Shown here piece after piece: positions 26,631-36,431 of a stretch of 64,000 nt of DNA. Origin of the DNA: Planomonospora sp. ID67723 (GTDB lineage: Bacteria; Actinomycetota; Actinomycetes; Streptosporangiales; Streptosporangiaceae); NCBI RefSeq assembly GCF_015711605.1, contig NZ_JABTEZ010000001.1, positions 2,136,001 to 2,200,000 on the forward strand, written 5' to 3'. The notes beneath the pieces were generated by a model, which saw nothing but the letters and a program-made list of their open reading frames with translations, did no database searches and was not told the DNA's origin. Every line of letters starts with the position of its first letter. Position 1 is the first letter of the stretch. The position numbers and the translations under genes were made by a program.

Positions 26631-28868
26631 ATGGCGATCGGGTTGAGCGAGGAGCACGAGGCGCTCCGCGAGTCGGTGAGCGGCTGGGCCGAGCGCAACA
26701 TTCCGTCCGAGGTCGTACGGGCCGCCATCGCGGCCGAAGGTGAGGAGCGTCCCGGCTTCTGGTCCGGCCTGGCCGACCAGGGCCTGCTCGGGCTGCACAT
26801 CCCGGAGGAGCACGGCGGCAGCGGGTACGGCCTGCTGGAGACCGCCGTGGCCGTCGAGGCCCTCGGCGAGCGGGTCGCCCCCGGCCCCTACGTCCCGACG
26901 GTGTTCGCCAGCGCCGCGATCCTCGCCTCCGACGGCAAGGCCCACGCCGAGCTGCTGCCCGGCCTCGCCGACGGCACGCTGACCGGCGCGGTCGCGCTCT
27001 CCGGCTCGATCACCGGCACCCGGGGCGAGGACGGCGCGCTGACGGTCACCGGTGCCGCCGGGACCGTGCTCGGCGGCGCGCTGGCCGACGTCCTGGTGCT
27101 CCCGGTGAGCACCGACCGGGGTGAGGAGTGGGTGGCGGTGGACGCCTCCGCGGCGACCGTGACGCCGGTCAGGTCCCTGGACATCACCCGCGGCGTGGCC
27201 AAGGTCGAGTTCGACGCGGCCACCGTACCGGCCGGGCGGGTCCTGGACGGGCTGCAGGGCCCGGACGTGCTGAACCTCGCCGCGATCCTGCTGGGCGCCG
27301 AGGCCGCGGGCGTCGCCTCCTGGTGCGTGACCGCCGCCGCCGAGTACGCCAAGGTGCGCGTGCAGTTCGGCCGCCCGATCGGCCAGTTCCAGGGCGTCAA
27401 GCACAAGGCCGCCCGGATGCTGGTGGCGCTGGAGCAGGCGCGCGCCACGGTCTGGGACGCCACCCGCGCGGCGGAGTGGCGCGTGAGCGGGGCGGGCGCG
27501 GCAGCGGGCGCCGGCCAGGAGCTGGCCTACGCCGCCGCGATCGCGGGCGTGGTCGCGCCGGACGCCGCCGTGCAGTGCGCCAAGGACGCGGTCCAGATCT
27601 TCGGCGGCATCGGCTACACCTACGAGCACGACGTGCACCTGTACTACCGCCGCGCGCTCACCCTGCGGGCCCTGCTCGGTTCGAGCGCCGAGTGGGCCGA
27701 GTCGGTGGCCTCGCTCGCGCTGAGCGGCGTCACCCGCGAGATGGAGATCGAGCTTCCCGAGGACGCCGCCGCGCTGCGCGAGTCGGTCCGCGCGGAGATC
27801 GCCGAGATCGCGAAGCTGGAGGGCCAGGAGCAGAAGCGGGCGCTGGCCGAGGGCGGGTTCGTCATGTCGCACCTGCCCCGGCCGTGGGGCCGCGACGCCA
27901 AGCCGCTGGAGCAGGTGCTCATCTTCCAGGAGCTCAAGGCCGCCAAGGTCAGGCTCCCGCAGATGATCATCGGGGCCTGGGTCGTGCCGTCGATCGCGAT
28001 GTACGGCACGACCGAGCAGCAGGAGCGTTTCCTGCCCAAGACGCTCAGCGGCGAGATGATGTGGTGCCAGCTCTTCTCCGAGCCGGGAGCCGGGTCCGAC
28101 CTGGCCGCGCTGCAGATGAAGGCCGAGAAGGTCGAGGGCGGCTGGAAGCTCAACGGCCAGAAGATCTGGACCTCGGTCGCGCACATCGCCGAGTGGGGCA
28201 TCTGCATCGCCCGCAACTCCTCCGAGGGCTCCAAGCACGAGGGCATCACCTACTTCCTGGTGGACATGAAGGCGCCCGGCGTCACCGTCCGGCCGCTGAC
28301 CGAGATGACCGGCGAGAACCTGTTCAACGAGGTCTTCCTCGACGACGTGTTCGTCCCGGACGAACTGGTCGTCGGCGAGGTCGGCCAGGGCTGGAAGGTC
28401 GCCCGCAACACCCTGTCCAACGAGCGCGTCTCGCTCTCGTCGGGCTCGGGCGGCACCGGCGCCTCCGTGCCCGACCTGCTGGGCCTGGCCGGGCGGCTCG
28501 GCCGCGAGCTGACCCCGGCCGAGCGCCAGGAGGTGGCCCGGGTGGTGTGCGAGGGGCACTCGATCAACGCCCTCGGCCTGCGGGTGACGCTGAAGCAGCT
28601 GACCGGCGGCGAGCCGGGCGCGGACGCCTCGGTCCGCAAGCTGGTGTCCACCTCGCACGCCCAGCACGTCTCCGAGTGCGCGGTCGGGCTGCTCGGCGCC
28701 TCCGCCGTGGTCGCGGCCGACATGAAGCTCGGCGACCCCGGCTACTGGAACCGCGCCGTGCTGGCCACGCGCGCCATGACGATCTACGGAGGCACCACCG
28801 AGGTGCAGCTCAACATCATCGGTGAGCGCATGCTCGGCCTGCCCCGCGACCCCGAGCCGGGCAAGTAG
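26631..28868 (+). CDS. Double-length acyl-CoA dehydrogenase (FadE6/FadE34 type)
   Basis: The 745-residue protein is two acyl-CoA dehydrogenase modules in tandem (about 1-375 and 380-745), as in mycobacterial FadE6 and FadE34, where the fusion replaces an alpha2beta2 pair. Module 1 has QFGRPIGQFQGVKHKAA and IFGGIGYTYEHDVHLYYRR. Module 2 has the FAD/substrate segments MMWCQLFSEPGAGSDLA, GQKIWTSVA and the final ATRAMTIYGGTTEVQLNII. It oxidises an acyl-CoA to the 2-enoyl-CoA; the size of the family suggests bulky, possibly sterol-derived, substrates, which is inference. GGAGG is 6 nt before the ATG. It has its own promoter with a dyad. Confidence 0.94.
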   Translation: MAIGLSEEHEALRESVSGWAERNIPSEVVRAAIAAEGEERPGFWSGLADQGLLGLHIPEEHGGSGYGLLETAVAVEALGERVAPGPYVPTVFASAAILASDGKAHAELLPGLADGTLTGAVALSGSITGTRGEDGALTVTGAAGTVLGGALADVLVLPVSTDRGEEWVAVDASAATVTPVRSLDITRGVAKVEFDAATVPAGRVLDGLQGPDVLNLAAILLGAEAAGVASWCVTAAAEYAKVRVQFGRPIGQFQGVKHKAARMLVALEQARATVWDATRAAEWRVSGAGAAAGAGQELAYAAAIAGVVAPDAAVQCAKDAVQIFGGIGYTYEHDVHLYYRRALTLRALLGSSAEWAESVASLALSGVTREMEIELPEDAAALRESVRAEIAEIAKLEGQEQKRALAEGGFVMSHLPRPWGRDAKPLEQVLIFQELKAAKVRLPQMIIGAWVVPSIAMYGTTEQQERFLPKTLSGEMMWCQLFSEPGAGSDLAALQMKAEKVEGGWKLNGQKIWTSVAHIAEWGICIARNSSEGSKHEGITYFLVDMKAPGVTVRPLTEMTGENLFNEVFLDDVFVPDELVVGEVGQGWKVARNTLSNERVSLSSGSGGTGASVPDLLGLAGRLGRELTPAERQEVARVVCEGHSINALGLRVTLKQLTGGEPGADASVRKLVSTSHAQHVSECAVGLLGASAVVAADMKLGDPGYWNRAVLATRAMTIYGGTTEVQLNIIGERMLGLPRDPEPGK

Positions 28869-28923
28869 CCGCCTGCGGACGGCGGCCCCGGGAGCGCCCG
28901 GGGCTGCCGTAAAGTCTCGCGGT

Positions 28924-30555
28924 ATGCGGACAGCACGGGTCGGGGCGGCGGCCGCACCCGCCCTGCTCGGGCTGCTGCTCGGAGCGCTGGCCCTCGGACC
29001 CGCACTGGGACCGGGGTTCGTGCTCCGCTACGACATGGTGTTCGTGCCGGACCCTCCGCTCACCCTCCCCGGGCAGGGATTCCCCAGAGCCGTCCCCAGC
29101 GACCTCGTGGTCGCGCTGCTCTCGCAGATCGCGCCCGCGCAGGCGGTGCAGAAGGCGATCCTGCTCGGGATCTTCGTGCTGGCCGCGTCGGGGGCGGCGG
29201 CGCTCGTGCCCACCGGCCGGCTCGGACCCCGCCTGGCCGCGGCGGCCTTCTATGCCTGGAACGCCTACCTCGCCCAGCGCCTCCTGCTCGGGCAGTGGGC
29301 GCTGCTGCTGGGGGTCGCCGGATTGCCCTGGGCGGTGCGGGCGGCGTCGCTCGGCGGGCGGTTGCGGCTCGCGGTCGCCCTGCTCCCCGCGGCTGTGGGC
29401 GGGTTCCAGGCGATACTGGTCTCCGCCGTGGCGGTGCTCGCGACGGCGGCGACGGCTCCCTGCGCCGCGGCGGCGAGGGTCCGGCGGGCGGCGGAGGCGG
29501 CGCTGATCCTGGGCGGGCTGAGCCTGCCCTGGCTGATTCCCGCGCTGCTCAGCGAGGCCACGACCGACCCCGAGGGGGTCGACGCGTTCGCCGCCAGGGC
29601 CGACGGCCCGTTCGGGGTGCTCGGCAGCCTGCTCGGACTGGGCGGGATCTGGAACGCCCACGCGACGGTGCCCGGCCAGGGCTCCTGGTGGTCGGCCGGT
29701 GTCCGGCTGGTGCTCGCCGCGGTCGCGGTCTGGGGATTCGTACGGCTCCGCGCCCGGACGCGGCGGCCCCCGGCCGGAGGGCGGGACCGGGACGCTCCGC
29801 CGTACTGGACCGGGCTGGCCGTGGCGGCGGGGGCCGGACTGGCGATCGCGTGCCTGGGGGCCTTCGCGCCGGGGGCGATGAAGGTGCTGATCGGCTGGTG
29901 GCCGGGGTTCGGGCCGCTGAGGGACGGCCAGCTCCACCTGGCGTCCTTCGCCCTCCTCCAGGCCGTGGGACTGGGCGGCGTCGTCATGGGCGGTGTCATG
30001 GACGGGGCCGTGGACCGGGCTCCCGGCTCGCCCGCCGGCCCGGTCCCGGGCACGCGGGCGGTCGCGGCGGTCGCGGCGGTCGCGGCGGCCGTGCCGGTTC
30101 TCGTGCTGCCCGCCTTCGCGATGGGGGCGTTCGGCAGGCTCGCCGCGGTGGACTACCCGGACGAGTGGCGGCGGGTCCAGGCGATCGTGAACGCCGACCC
30201 GGCTCCGGGGGCGCTGCTGTCGCTGCCGTGGGGGGCGCACCGGGCGTTCGGGTGGAACGGCGGGCGGGTGATCCTCGATCCTGCGAGCAAGCTGTTCGCG
30301 CGCAGGGTGATCTGGAACGACGAACTGCTCGTGGGGCTGCCCGGAGGGGGCCGGATAGCGGTCGCGGCGGAGGATCCGCTGGTCACGAGGGTGGGAGCGG
30401 TCCTGAGGGGGAGACCGGACGAGCGGGCGGAGGCGCTGGCGGGGCTCGGCGTGCGCTACGTTCTCGTACACATGAGCGATAACGCGTTCCATGGCGGCGT
30501 CATGCTGTTTCAGGGGCGAGAGCTGCGCCTCCTGCGCCTCGACGACCGTCGTTGA
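28924..30555 (+). CDS. Polytopic membrane protein of the arabinan-type locus
   Basis: The product has 543 residues and about ten helices, then a C-terminal extracytoplasmic part (about 430-543; LSLPWGAHRAFGWNGGRV, LGVRYVLVHMSDN). The arrangement, hydrophobic core plus a terminal segment with GVRYVLVH, resembles the C-terminal portion of GT-C-type membrane glycosyltransferases such as AftD (compare IGVSHLLVRND there). The catalytic acidic motif is not obvious. The ATG at 28924 follows TAAAGT by 8 nt, consistent with a leaderless transcript; the open frame extends upstream without signals. It opens the rightward envelope-glycan locus. No precise function is assigned. Confidence 0.82.
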   Translation: MRTARVGAAAAPALLGLLLGALALGPALGPGFVLRYDMVFVPDPPLTLPGQGFPRAVPSDLVVALLSQIAPAQAVQKAILLGIFVLAASGAAALVPTGRLGPRLAAAAFYAWNAYLAQRLLLGQWALLLGVAGLPWAVRAASLGGRLRLAVALLPAAVGGFQAILVSAVAVLATAATAPCAAAARVRRAAEAALILGGLSLPWLIPALLSEATTDPEGVDAFAARADGPFGVLGSLLGLGGIWNAHATVPGQGSWWSAGVRLVLAAVAVWGFVRLRARTRRPPAGGRDRDAPPYWTGLAVAAGAGLAIACLGAFAPGAMKVLIGWWPGFGPLRDGQLHLASFALLQAVGLGGVVMGGVMDGAVDRAPGSPAGPVPGTRAVAAVAAVAAAVPVLVLPAFAMGAFGRLAAVDYPDEWRRVQAIVNADPAPGALLSLPWGAHRAFGWNGGRVILDPASKLFARRVIWNDELLVGLPGGGRIAVAAEDPLVTRVGAVLRGRPDERAEALAGLGVRYVLVHMSDNAFHGGVMLFQGRELRLLRLDDRR

Positions 30556-30615
30556 GCTGGCATTTTCCCAGTTCCCAGCGGTACCCGACGGTAACTTACT
30601 TTGTCACGTTTTTAC

Positions 30616-30630
30616 TAAGCCTATGGCTTA
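30616..30630. promoter_or_regulatory. Perfect 6-3-6 palindrome upstream of the microprotein gene
   Basis: TAAGCC-TAT-GGCTTA lies in an AT-rich segment right after a -35-like TTGTCA (30601-30606) and 57 bp before the 43-aa gene. Its place over the likely core promoter suggests a repressor operator. Confidence 0.5.
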
Positions 30631-30686
30631 TGAGGTGGATCACGTTCTACTCTCGGCACACTGTCCGAACCTGGGAGGAGAGACCA

Positions 30687-30818
30687 GTGATACGAGTGCT
30701 CGCAGCACTGGCCGTCGGAGCGGTTCTTGCGGTCGGCGCCTCCGTGGCAGTAGTCAACGTGGCCGCGCCCACGCCGGAGCCGCCCAACCGGCCGCTGTAC
30801 AACTACGGCGACAAGTGA
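30687..30818 (+). CDS. 43-aa membrane microprotein, DUF2613/Rv0236A-like
   Basis: The chain is a short basic start (VIRVLA), one hydrophobic segment up to about residue 26, then a Pro-rich exported tail ending RPLYNYGDK. GGGAGGAG lies 6 nt before the GTG at 30687, which is strong evidence for translation. The frame runs on upstream to 30552, but without a start signal. In mycobacteria a 57-aa protein of the same build (Rv0236A, DUF2613) is encoded beside aftD; here aftD is two genes downstream. It may be a small partner of the glycosyltransferase complex. Family membership is by layout rather than by strong identity. Confidence 0.72.
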   Translation: MIRVLAALAVGAVLAVGASVAVVNVAAPTPEPPNRPLYNYGDK

Positions 30819-30934
30819 TCCGGGGGGTCGGCTGACGGCCCCTCGGACACTTCTCCATCAACCGTGCGTGGCCGGATCCGGCTGATCTGTATCACCGCAC
30901 GTCATCACTGAACAGCACGGGGCCGTGGCTTCGC

Positions 30935-30954
30935 CATGCCCTGATCCAGGCATG
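30935..30954 (+). promoter_or_regulatory. Small dyad in the leader of the GT4 gene
   Basis: CATGCC-N8-GGCATG lies 27 nt before the GTG of the glycosyltransferase gene and just upstream of its AAGGAG site. It could be an mRNA stem or an operator. Confidence 0.35.
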
Positions 30955-30981
30955 CGTCGCCATCGAAGCGAAGGAGAAAAC

Positions 30982-32289
30982 GTGGCCTTAACCGGTGGGA
31001 AGGCGGACGCCGCGCCGCGCACGCCGGCTCCGCCCCGGCCCCGGCTGAGCGTCGAGGCCGCGGGCGCGTCCGAGGCCCCGCTGCGCGGGGTCCGGGTGGC
31101 GGTGCTGAACTTCCGGGAGCCGCGGCAGTCGGTGGCGGGCGGCGCGGAGGAGTACGCCTGGCAGGTCAGCCGCTACCTCCTCGCCCAGGGCGCCACGGTC
31201 GACTTCGTGACCAGCAGGGAGCCGGGCCAGGAGAGGTCCGAGTGCCTCGACGGCATCGCGCTGCACCGGATGGGCAACCGCTACCTCGTCTACCTGCTGG
31301 TTCCGATCTGGCTGCTGTTCCGCCGCCGCTCGTTCGACCTCGTCATCGACTCGATGAACGGCATCCCGTTCTTCTCCCCGCTCGTCGTGCGGCGCCGTAC
31401 GCCGGTCATCTGCCTGGTGCACCACGTGCACGACCGGCAGTTCTACGCCTTCTTCCCCGCCTGGCTGGCCAGGATCGGCTGCCTCGTCGAGGGACCGCTG
31501 GCCCGCCTGCTCTACCGGCGGTGCCTGACGGTCACGGTCTCCGAGTCGTCCAGGAACGATCTCCGGACGCGCCTGCGCTGGCGGGCGCCGATCCAGGTCG
31601 TGCCCAACGGGGGCTCCGCGGCCCGGCCGGTGGCGCGGAAGGCCGCTGACGGCGACCCCGCCGTGGTCTACCTCGGCAGGCTGGTCGGCCACAAGCGGGT
31701 CGAGCGCGTGATCGCGCTCGCCGCCGAACTGCGCGAGAGCCGTCCCGGGCTGCGCGTGCACGTCGTCGGGCGGGGGCCGGAGCTGGAGTCCCTCACCGCG
31801 TTCGCCGCCGAGTCCGGCGTCGCCGACCGCGTCCACCTGCACGGTTTCCTCTCCGAGCCGGAGAAGAACGCCGTGCTCGGCTCGGCCCTGCTGAACGTCA
31901 CCGCCTCGGAGTTCGAGGGCTGGGGGCTGACGGTGATCGAGGCGGCGGCCTTCGGCGTGCCCACGGTCGCCTACGACGTGGCGGGACTGCGCGACTCGGT
32001 CCGCGACGGGGTGACGGGCTGGCTGGTCCGCGAGGGCGAGTCGCTGGCCGAGGCGGTGGACCGCGCGATCGGGGAACTGGCTGATCCGGTACGGCGCGCG
32101 GAGATCCAGCAGGCGTGCCGTGCGTGGGCGGGTGAGTTCACGTGGGGGCGAACCGGCGCTACGATAACCGGACTAATCACCGCAGAACTCACTGCGGTCG
32201 ATCGTCGACGCCAGCCCGCGGGCGCAGGCCGCCCGCTGAACCGGACCCCCGACCTCCGTCTCGCCGTGGGTGAGACCGACCCCACTTGA
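30982..32289 (+). CDS. GT4-family glycosyltransferase
   Basis: This 435-residue GT-B enzyme retains the anomeric configuration. The N-terminal acceptor domain opens VRVAVLNFREPRQSVAGGAEEYAW, where the GGAEE loop is typical. The C-terminal donor domain has VVYLGRLVGHKRVERVI, the sugar-nucleotide motif SEFEGWGLTVIEAAAFGVPTVAYD (E-x7-E type) and GVTGWLV. It acts on the cytoplasmic face, probably on a lipid-linked intermediate. The GTG at 30982 with AAGGAG 5 nt upstream is chosen over an upstream ATG at 30925. It overlaps the aftD start as TTGA, so the two are coupled. M. tuberculosis Rv0225, near aftD, is the probable counterpart (from memory). Confidence 0.92.
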   Translation: MALTGGKADAAPRTPAPPRPRLSVEAAGASEAPLRGVRVAVLNFREPRQSVAGGAEEYAWQVSRYLLAQGATVDFVTSREPGQERSECLDGIALHRMGNRYLVYLLVPIWLLFRRRSFDLVIDSMNGIPFFSPLVVRRRTPVICLVHHVHDRQFYAFFPAWLARIGCLVEGPLARLLYRRCLTVTVSESSRNDLRTRLRWRAPIQVVPNGGSAARPVARKAADGDPAVVYLGRLVGHKRVERVIALAAELRESRPGLRVHVVGRGPELESLTAFAAESGVADRVHLHGFLSEPEKNAVLGSALLNVTASEFEGWGLTVIEAAAFGVPTVAYDVAGLRDSVRDGVTGWLVREGESLAEAVDRAIGELADPVRRAEIQQACRAWAGEFTWGRTGATITGLITAELTAVDRRRQPAGAGRPLNRTPDLRLAVGETDPT

Positions 32290-35200
32290 GTCTCGCTTTG
32301 ACCCCTGACCGCACGGATACCGCCTCCACCCGGTTGCGGCATCGGCTGCGTCTTCTCGCGGGCTGCCTGCTGCTGGGAGCGGTGGCGTTCAACACCTCGC
32401 CCGGGCAGATCATCTCCGAGACCAAGCTCGACATGGCGCTCAACCCGCTGGGTTTCCTGACGCGGGCGCTGCATCTGTGGGACGGGGCGTTCTTCGGCCA
32501 CCTGCAGAACCAGGCCCACGGTTACTTCTTCCCGATGGGACCGTTCTACGCCCTGTTCCAGGCGCTGGACATGCCCCCGTGGCACATCCAGCGCCTGTGG
32601 ATGACCGTGATCCTGTGCGCCGCCTTCCTCGGCGTGGAACGCCTGGCCCGGGCCATGGAGATCGGCACGCCCGGCACCCGGATCGTGGCCGGCCTGGCCT
32701 ACGCGCTGGCGCCGCACGCGGTCACGCTGATCGGCATCAACTCCTCGGAGTTCCAGCCGAGCGCGGTGCTGCCGTGGATCCTGCTCCCGCTCGTGCGCGC
32801 CACGCGGGCCGGAACCAGCCCCCGCAGGGCGGCGGCGCTGTCGGCGGTGGCCTTCGTGTTCGCGGGCGGGATCAACGCGGTGGCGGAGCTGGCGGTGCTG
32901 GTCGTGCCGCTGCTGTACCTGCTCACCCGCGGCAGGGGGCCGCGCCGCAGGCGGCTGCTGGTCTGGTGGCTCGCCTGCATCTTCGCGGTGTCGATGTGGT
33001 GGCTGGCGCCGCTGCTGGTGATGGGCCGGTACATCTTCTCCTTCCTGCCCTTCATCGAGACCGCCTCGGCCACCACCCACGTCACCTCGCTGCTCAACAT
33101 CCTGCGCGGCACGTCGAGCTGGATCGCGTTCCTGCCGGTGGACGGCAGGGCGTGGCTGCCGGCCGCGTTCGAGCAGTCGACCGCGCCCTGGCTCATCGCG
33201 CTGACCGCGCTCGTCGCCGGGCTCGGCGCCGCGGGCATCGCCGTCCGGGCCACCCCGGAGCGGGCCTTCCTCGCCCTCACCGCGCTGGCCGGAGTGGTCA
33301 TCGTCTCCTTCGGCCACGCCGACGCGCTGGTGCACCCCTGGACCGAGCAGGTGCGGGAGCTGCTGGACGGCCCGCTCGCGCCCTTCCGCAACCTGCACAA
33401 GTTCGACGCCCTGGTACGGCTTCCGCTCGCGCTCGGCCTGGCCGCGCTCCCGCTGGCCGCCCCCGTACGGCTGCGCAGGCCCGTGGCGGGGGCGACGGCC
33501 GGAGCGTTGCTGCTCACCGCGACGCCCGTCGCCTTCGCCGGGGTCACCCCCGCCGGGGCGTTCACCGAGGTGCCCGGCTACTGGCACGAGGCCGCCGCGT
33601 GGCTCAACGAGCGCACCGGGGACGGGATGGTGCTCGCCGTACCGGGTTCGCGACGGGGAGAGTACGTATGGGGACGCCCGATCGACGAACCCATGCAGTC
33701 GCTGCTGACCGTGCGCTGGGCCACCCACACCAACGTCCCCTGGGGGTCTCCCGGCCTGGCCCGGCTGCTCCAGGCGGTGGACGAGCGCTTCGCCACCGGC
33801 AAGGGCTCGTCCGGTCTCACCGACGCGCTGCGCCGGATCGGCGTCAGTCACCTGCTCGTCCGCAACGACCTCGCGCGGGAGACGCTCGGTACGGCCTGGC
33901 CCGCGCGGGTCCACGAGACCCTCGCCGAGAGCACCGGGCTCCGGCACGTCGCCTCCTTCGGGCCCGAAGCCGGGACGGCGAGCAACCCGGTGGCCTCCGG
34001 CTGGTTCGACCAGGCCTATCCGGCGCTGGAGGTCTACGCGGTCCCCGACCCCGCACCGCTGGTCTCCACGGTGCCGCGCCAGGGCTCCCTCCGGGCGACC
34101 GGGGCGCCGGAGGCGGTGCTCGCCATGGCCGAGGAGGGGCTGCTGGCCGGTGACGCGGCCGTGCTGGTCGGTGACGACCCCGGAGCGGAGATCGTCTCGC
34201 CGCGCGACACGGTGATGACCGACACCCTGCGCCGCCGCGAGCTCGTCTTCGGTGACGTGCGCCGCTCCGCCTCGGCCACGCTGACCGAGGACCAGCCCCT
34301 GGAACGCGGCAAGCCCTCCGACGTGACCGACCCCGCCTGGGGGAGCGCCACCGCGACGGCGGACTACTCGGGCATCGTGGACATCCGTGCCTCCTCCTCG
34401 GAATCGTCGATCACCGCTCCCGCGGAACGGCGGGACCCGGGCAGGCAGCCGTACGCGGCGATCGACGGCGACCTGCGCACGAGCTGGCGCTCCGACGGCT
34501 GGAACGGCGTGGTCGACCAGTGGCTGGAGGTGCGCTTCGTCGAGAGCGTCGAGATCCCCCGGATCACCGTGGCGTTCGAGAGGTCCGTCGGACCGCCGGT
34601 CGCCGAGATCGCCCTGGAGACGGCGGCGGGCACCCGCCGGGTCCCGGTGCTGGAGACGACCGCTCCGCAGTCCGTCACGCCGCCGGCCGGCAGGAGCCCC
34701 TGGCTGCGGATCCGGGTGACCAAGCTGGGCGGCGGCGTGGGCGCGGTGCTCGGCAACCGCGTGGGGATCACCGAGGTCTCCGTCCCCGGCGTGAACGCGG
34801 TGCGCAGGATCACGGTGCCGCCGGGGGGCGAACGCGATCCGGGTTCGGTGCTCCTCACCCGCCAGGGATCCGCCTCCGCCTGCATGCGGGGGTCCAAGAC
34901 GTGGACGTGCTCGCCGCATCTGGAGATCCACGGCGAGGACGGCTTCGGCTTCGAGCGAGCGTTCACCGTCAGGACGGGCGGCCCGCGTGTCGTCACCGGG
35001 CGGGCCACGCTCACCGATCCCGTCTCGGCCCGGCGGCTCACCTCCCTGCCCAGGATCTTCCCGAAGGTGACGGCCTCCTCCACGGCCACCGACCACCCCG
35101 CGGTGATCGGCCGTTCGGCCATGGACGGCGATCTGAGCACGTTGTGGTACGCCAATCCGGTCGATCCGAACCCCACCCTGACGGTCGAGCTCGGCAAGGC

Positions 35201-36431
35201 CGTGACGGTCTCGCGGCTCGAGGTGGTCCTCCCCGACTCCTATCTGGGACGGCCACCGGTCAGGGTGACCGTGCGAGGCGGCGGCCGTACCGTGCGCGGA
35301 TGGATCGGCTCCGACGACGCGATCACCTTCGCGCCGCTGCGCGCCGACAAGCTGGAGATCGGGTTCACCGCGTCCGCCTCGCGGCCGATCGAGGTCGCGG
35401 AGCTCCGGATCCCGGGGGTCAAGCCGCTCGGCCCGCTGGAGTCCTTCCCGCTCCGGCTGCCCTGCGGGTACGGCCCGGCGCTCACCGTGAACGGCAACGC
35501 CGTGCCGACCGAGATCGTGCGGGGGACGCTGGGCGATGTGCTCAACGGCCGCCCGGTGGACTACCGCTCCTGCGCCCCGGTCGAGCTGACGGCCGGGCCG
35601 GCGCGGGTCGGCGCCGGTTTCCTCGACGCCTTCCGGATCGAGTCGATGGTGCTGCGCCCGTCCGCGACCGACGGCGTCGCCGGGACACGCGCCGCCCCGG
35701 CCGGTGTCGAGGCGTGGGGGCAGGCGGAGCGGCGGGTGCGCGTCGCCACCACCGAGCCCTCCTACCTGGTGGTCAACGAGAACCACAACCGCGGCTGGAG
35801 GGCCTACCTGAACGGCAGGGAGCTGATCCCGGCCCGGGTGGACGGCTGGCGGCAGGCATGGGAGGTGCCCGCGGCGGCGGGCGTGGTCACCATCCGCTTC
35901 GAGCCGGACGCCATGTACCGGCAGGCTCTGGCCGGCGGTCTCGCGCTGGTGCTCCTGGTGGTCGTGACGGCCTGCGTGCCCGCGCGGCGTACGGTCCCGC
36001 ATCCGGCGGGAACGGCTCCCGCCGCCGTCCGCGCGGTCTGGATCTGGCCGCTCGCCCCGGCGGTGGGGTTGTGGACCGGTGGCCCGGCCGGAGCCGGGAT
36101 CGTGTGCGCGGCGCTGGTCCTGTACGCATGGATGGAGGCGGTGGCCCAGGCCCGGCACGCGCGGGGAGGCCTGCTGCCCGGCGTCGCGGACGCGGTGACC
36201 GCGACGTGGACGTTCGCGGTCCCGCTCGCCCTGGCCGGGGTGTCCCTCGCCGCCGGTCGGCTGCTCGGTCACGCCGAGCATGGCGTGCTGACCGGGATCG
36301 TCCCCCAGATGCTCTGCCTGGTCACGCTCGGCTGGTGGATGGCCTCGGTCCCCGCCCGCCGGAGCGTCCCGCCGCAGTCCCGGCCCCCCGTTCCGGTGCG
36401 GAGGCCGGAGCGGTCGGCGGTGGGCTCATGA
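32286..36431 (+). CDS. aftD: AftD-like alpha-(1->3)-arabinofuranosyltransferase
   Basis: The product has 1381 residues, the length of mycobacterial AftD (about 1400). The N-terminal GT-C part (DUF3367, about residues 1-440, eleven or so helices) contains SETKLDMALNPLGFLTRA, the conserved acidic loop after helix 1, and QNQAHGYFFPMGPF. The long outer region has two discoidin/CBM-like folds (about 690-840, 920-1060; AIDGDLRTSWRSD, AMDGDLSTLWYAN), then a YLVVNENHNRGWRAYLNG segment and C-terminal helices. AftD adds arabinofuranose from decaprenyl-phosphoryl-arabinose outside the membrane. The TTG start overlaps the GT4 stop, and the stop overlaps the DUF3068 start as ATGA. The polymer built here is unknown. 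Confidence 0.93.
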   Translation: MSLALTPDRTDTASTRLRHRLRLLAGCLLLGAVAFNTSPGQIISETKLDMALNPLGFLTRALHLWDGAFFGHLQNQAHGYFFPMGPFYALFQALDMPPWHIQRLWMTVILCAAFLGVERLARAMEIGTPGTRIVAGLAYALAPHAVTLIGINSSEFQPSAVLPWILLPLVRATRAGTSPRRAAALSAVAFVFAGGINAVAELAVLVVPLLYLLTRGRGPRRRRLLVWWLACIFAVSMWWLAPLLVMGRYIFSFLPFIETASATTHVTSLLNILRGTSSWIAFLPVDGRAWLPAAFEQSTAPWLIALTALVAGLGAAGIAVRATPERAFLALTALAGVVIVSFGHADALVHPWTEQVRELLDGPLAPFRNLHKFDALVRLPLALGLAALPLAAPVRLRRPVAGATAGALLLTATPVAFAGVTPAGAFTEVPGYWHEAAAWLNERTGDGMVLAVPGSRRGEYVWGRPIDEPMQSLLTVRWATHTNVPWGSPGLARLLQAVDERFATGKGSSGLTDALRRIGVSHLLVRNDLARETLGTAWPARVHETLAESTGLRHVASFGPEAGTASNPVASGWFDQAYPALEVYAVPDPAPLVSTVPRQGSLRATGAPEAVLAMAEEGLLAGDAAVLVGDDPGAEIVSPRDTVMTDTLRRRELVFGDVRRSASATLTEDQPLERGKPSDVTDPAWGSATATADYSGIVDIRASSSESSITAPAERRDPGRQPYAAIDGDLRTSWRSDGWNGVVDQWLEVRFVESVEIPRITVAFERSVGPPVAEIALETAAGTRRVPVLETTAPQSVTPPAGRSPWLRIRVTKLGGGVGAVLGNRVGITEVSVPGVNAVRRITVPPGGERDPGSVLLTRQGSASACMRGSKTWTCSPHLEIHGEDGFGFERAFTVRTGGPRVVTGRATLTDPVSARRLTSLPRIFPKVTASSTATDHPAVIGRSAMDGDLSTLWYANPVDPNPTLTVELGKAVTVSRLEVVLPDSYLGRPPVRVTVRGGGRTVRGWIGSDDAITFAPLRADKLEIGFTASASRPIEVAELRIPGVKPLGPLESFPLRLPCGYGPALTVNGNAVPTEIVRGTLGDVLNGRPVDYRSCAPVELTAGPARVGAGFLDAFRIESMVLRPSATDGVAGTRAAPAGVEAWGQAERRVRVATTEPSYLVVNENHNRGWRAYLNGRELIPARVDGWRQAWEVPAAAGVVTIRFEPDAMYRQALAGGLALVLLVVVTACVPARRTVPHPAGTAPAAVRAVWIWPLAPAVGLWTGGPAGAGIVCAALVLYAWMEAVAQARHARGGLLPGVADAVTATWTFAVPLALAGVSLAAGRLLGHAEHGVLTGIVPQMLCLVTLGWWMASVPARRSVPPQSRPPVPVRRPERSAVGS

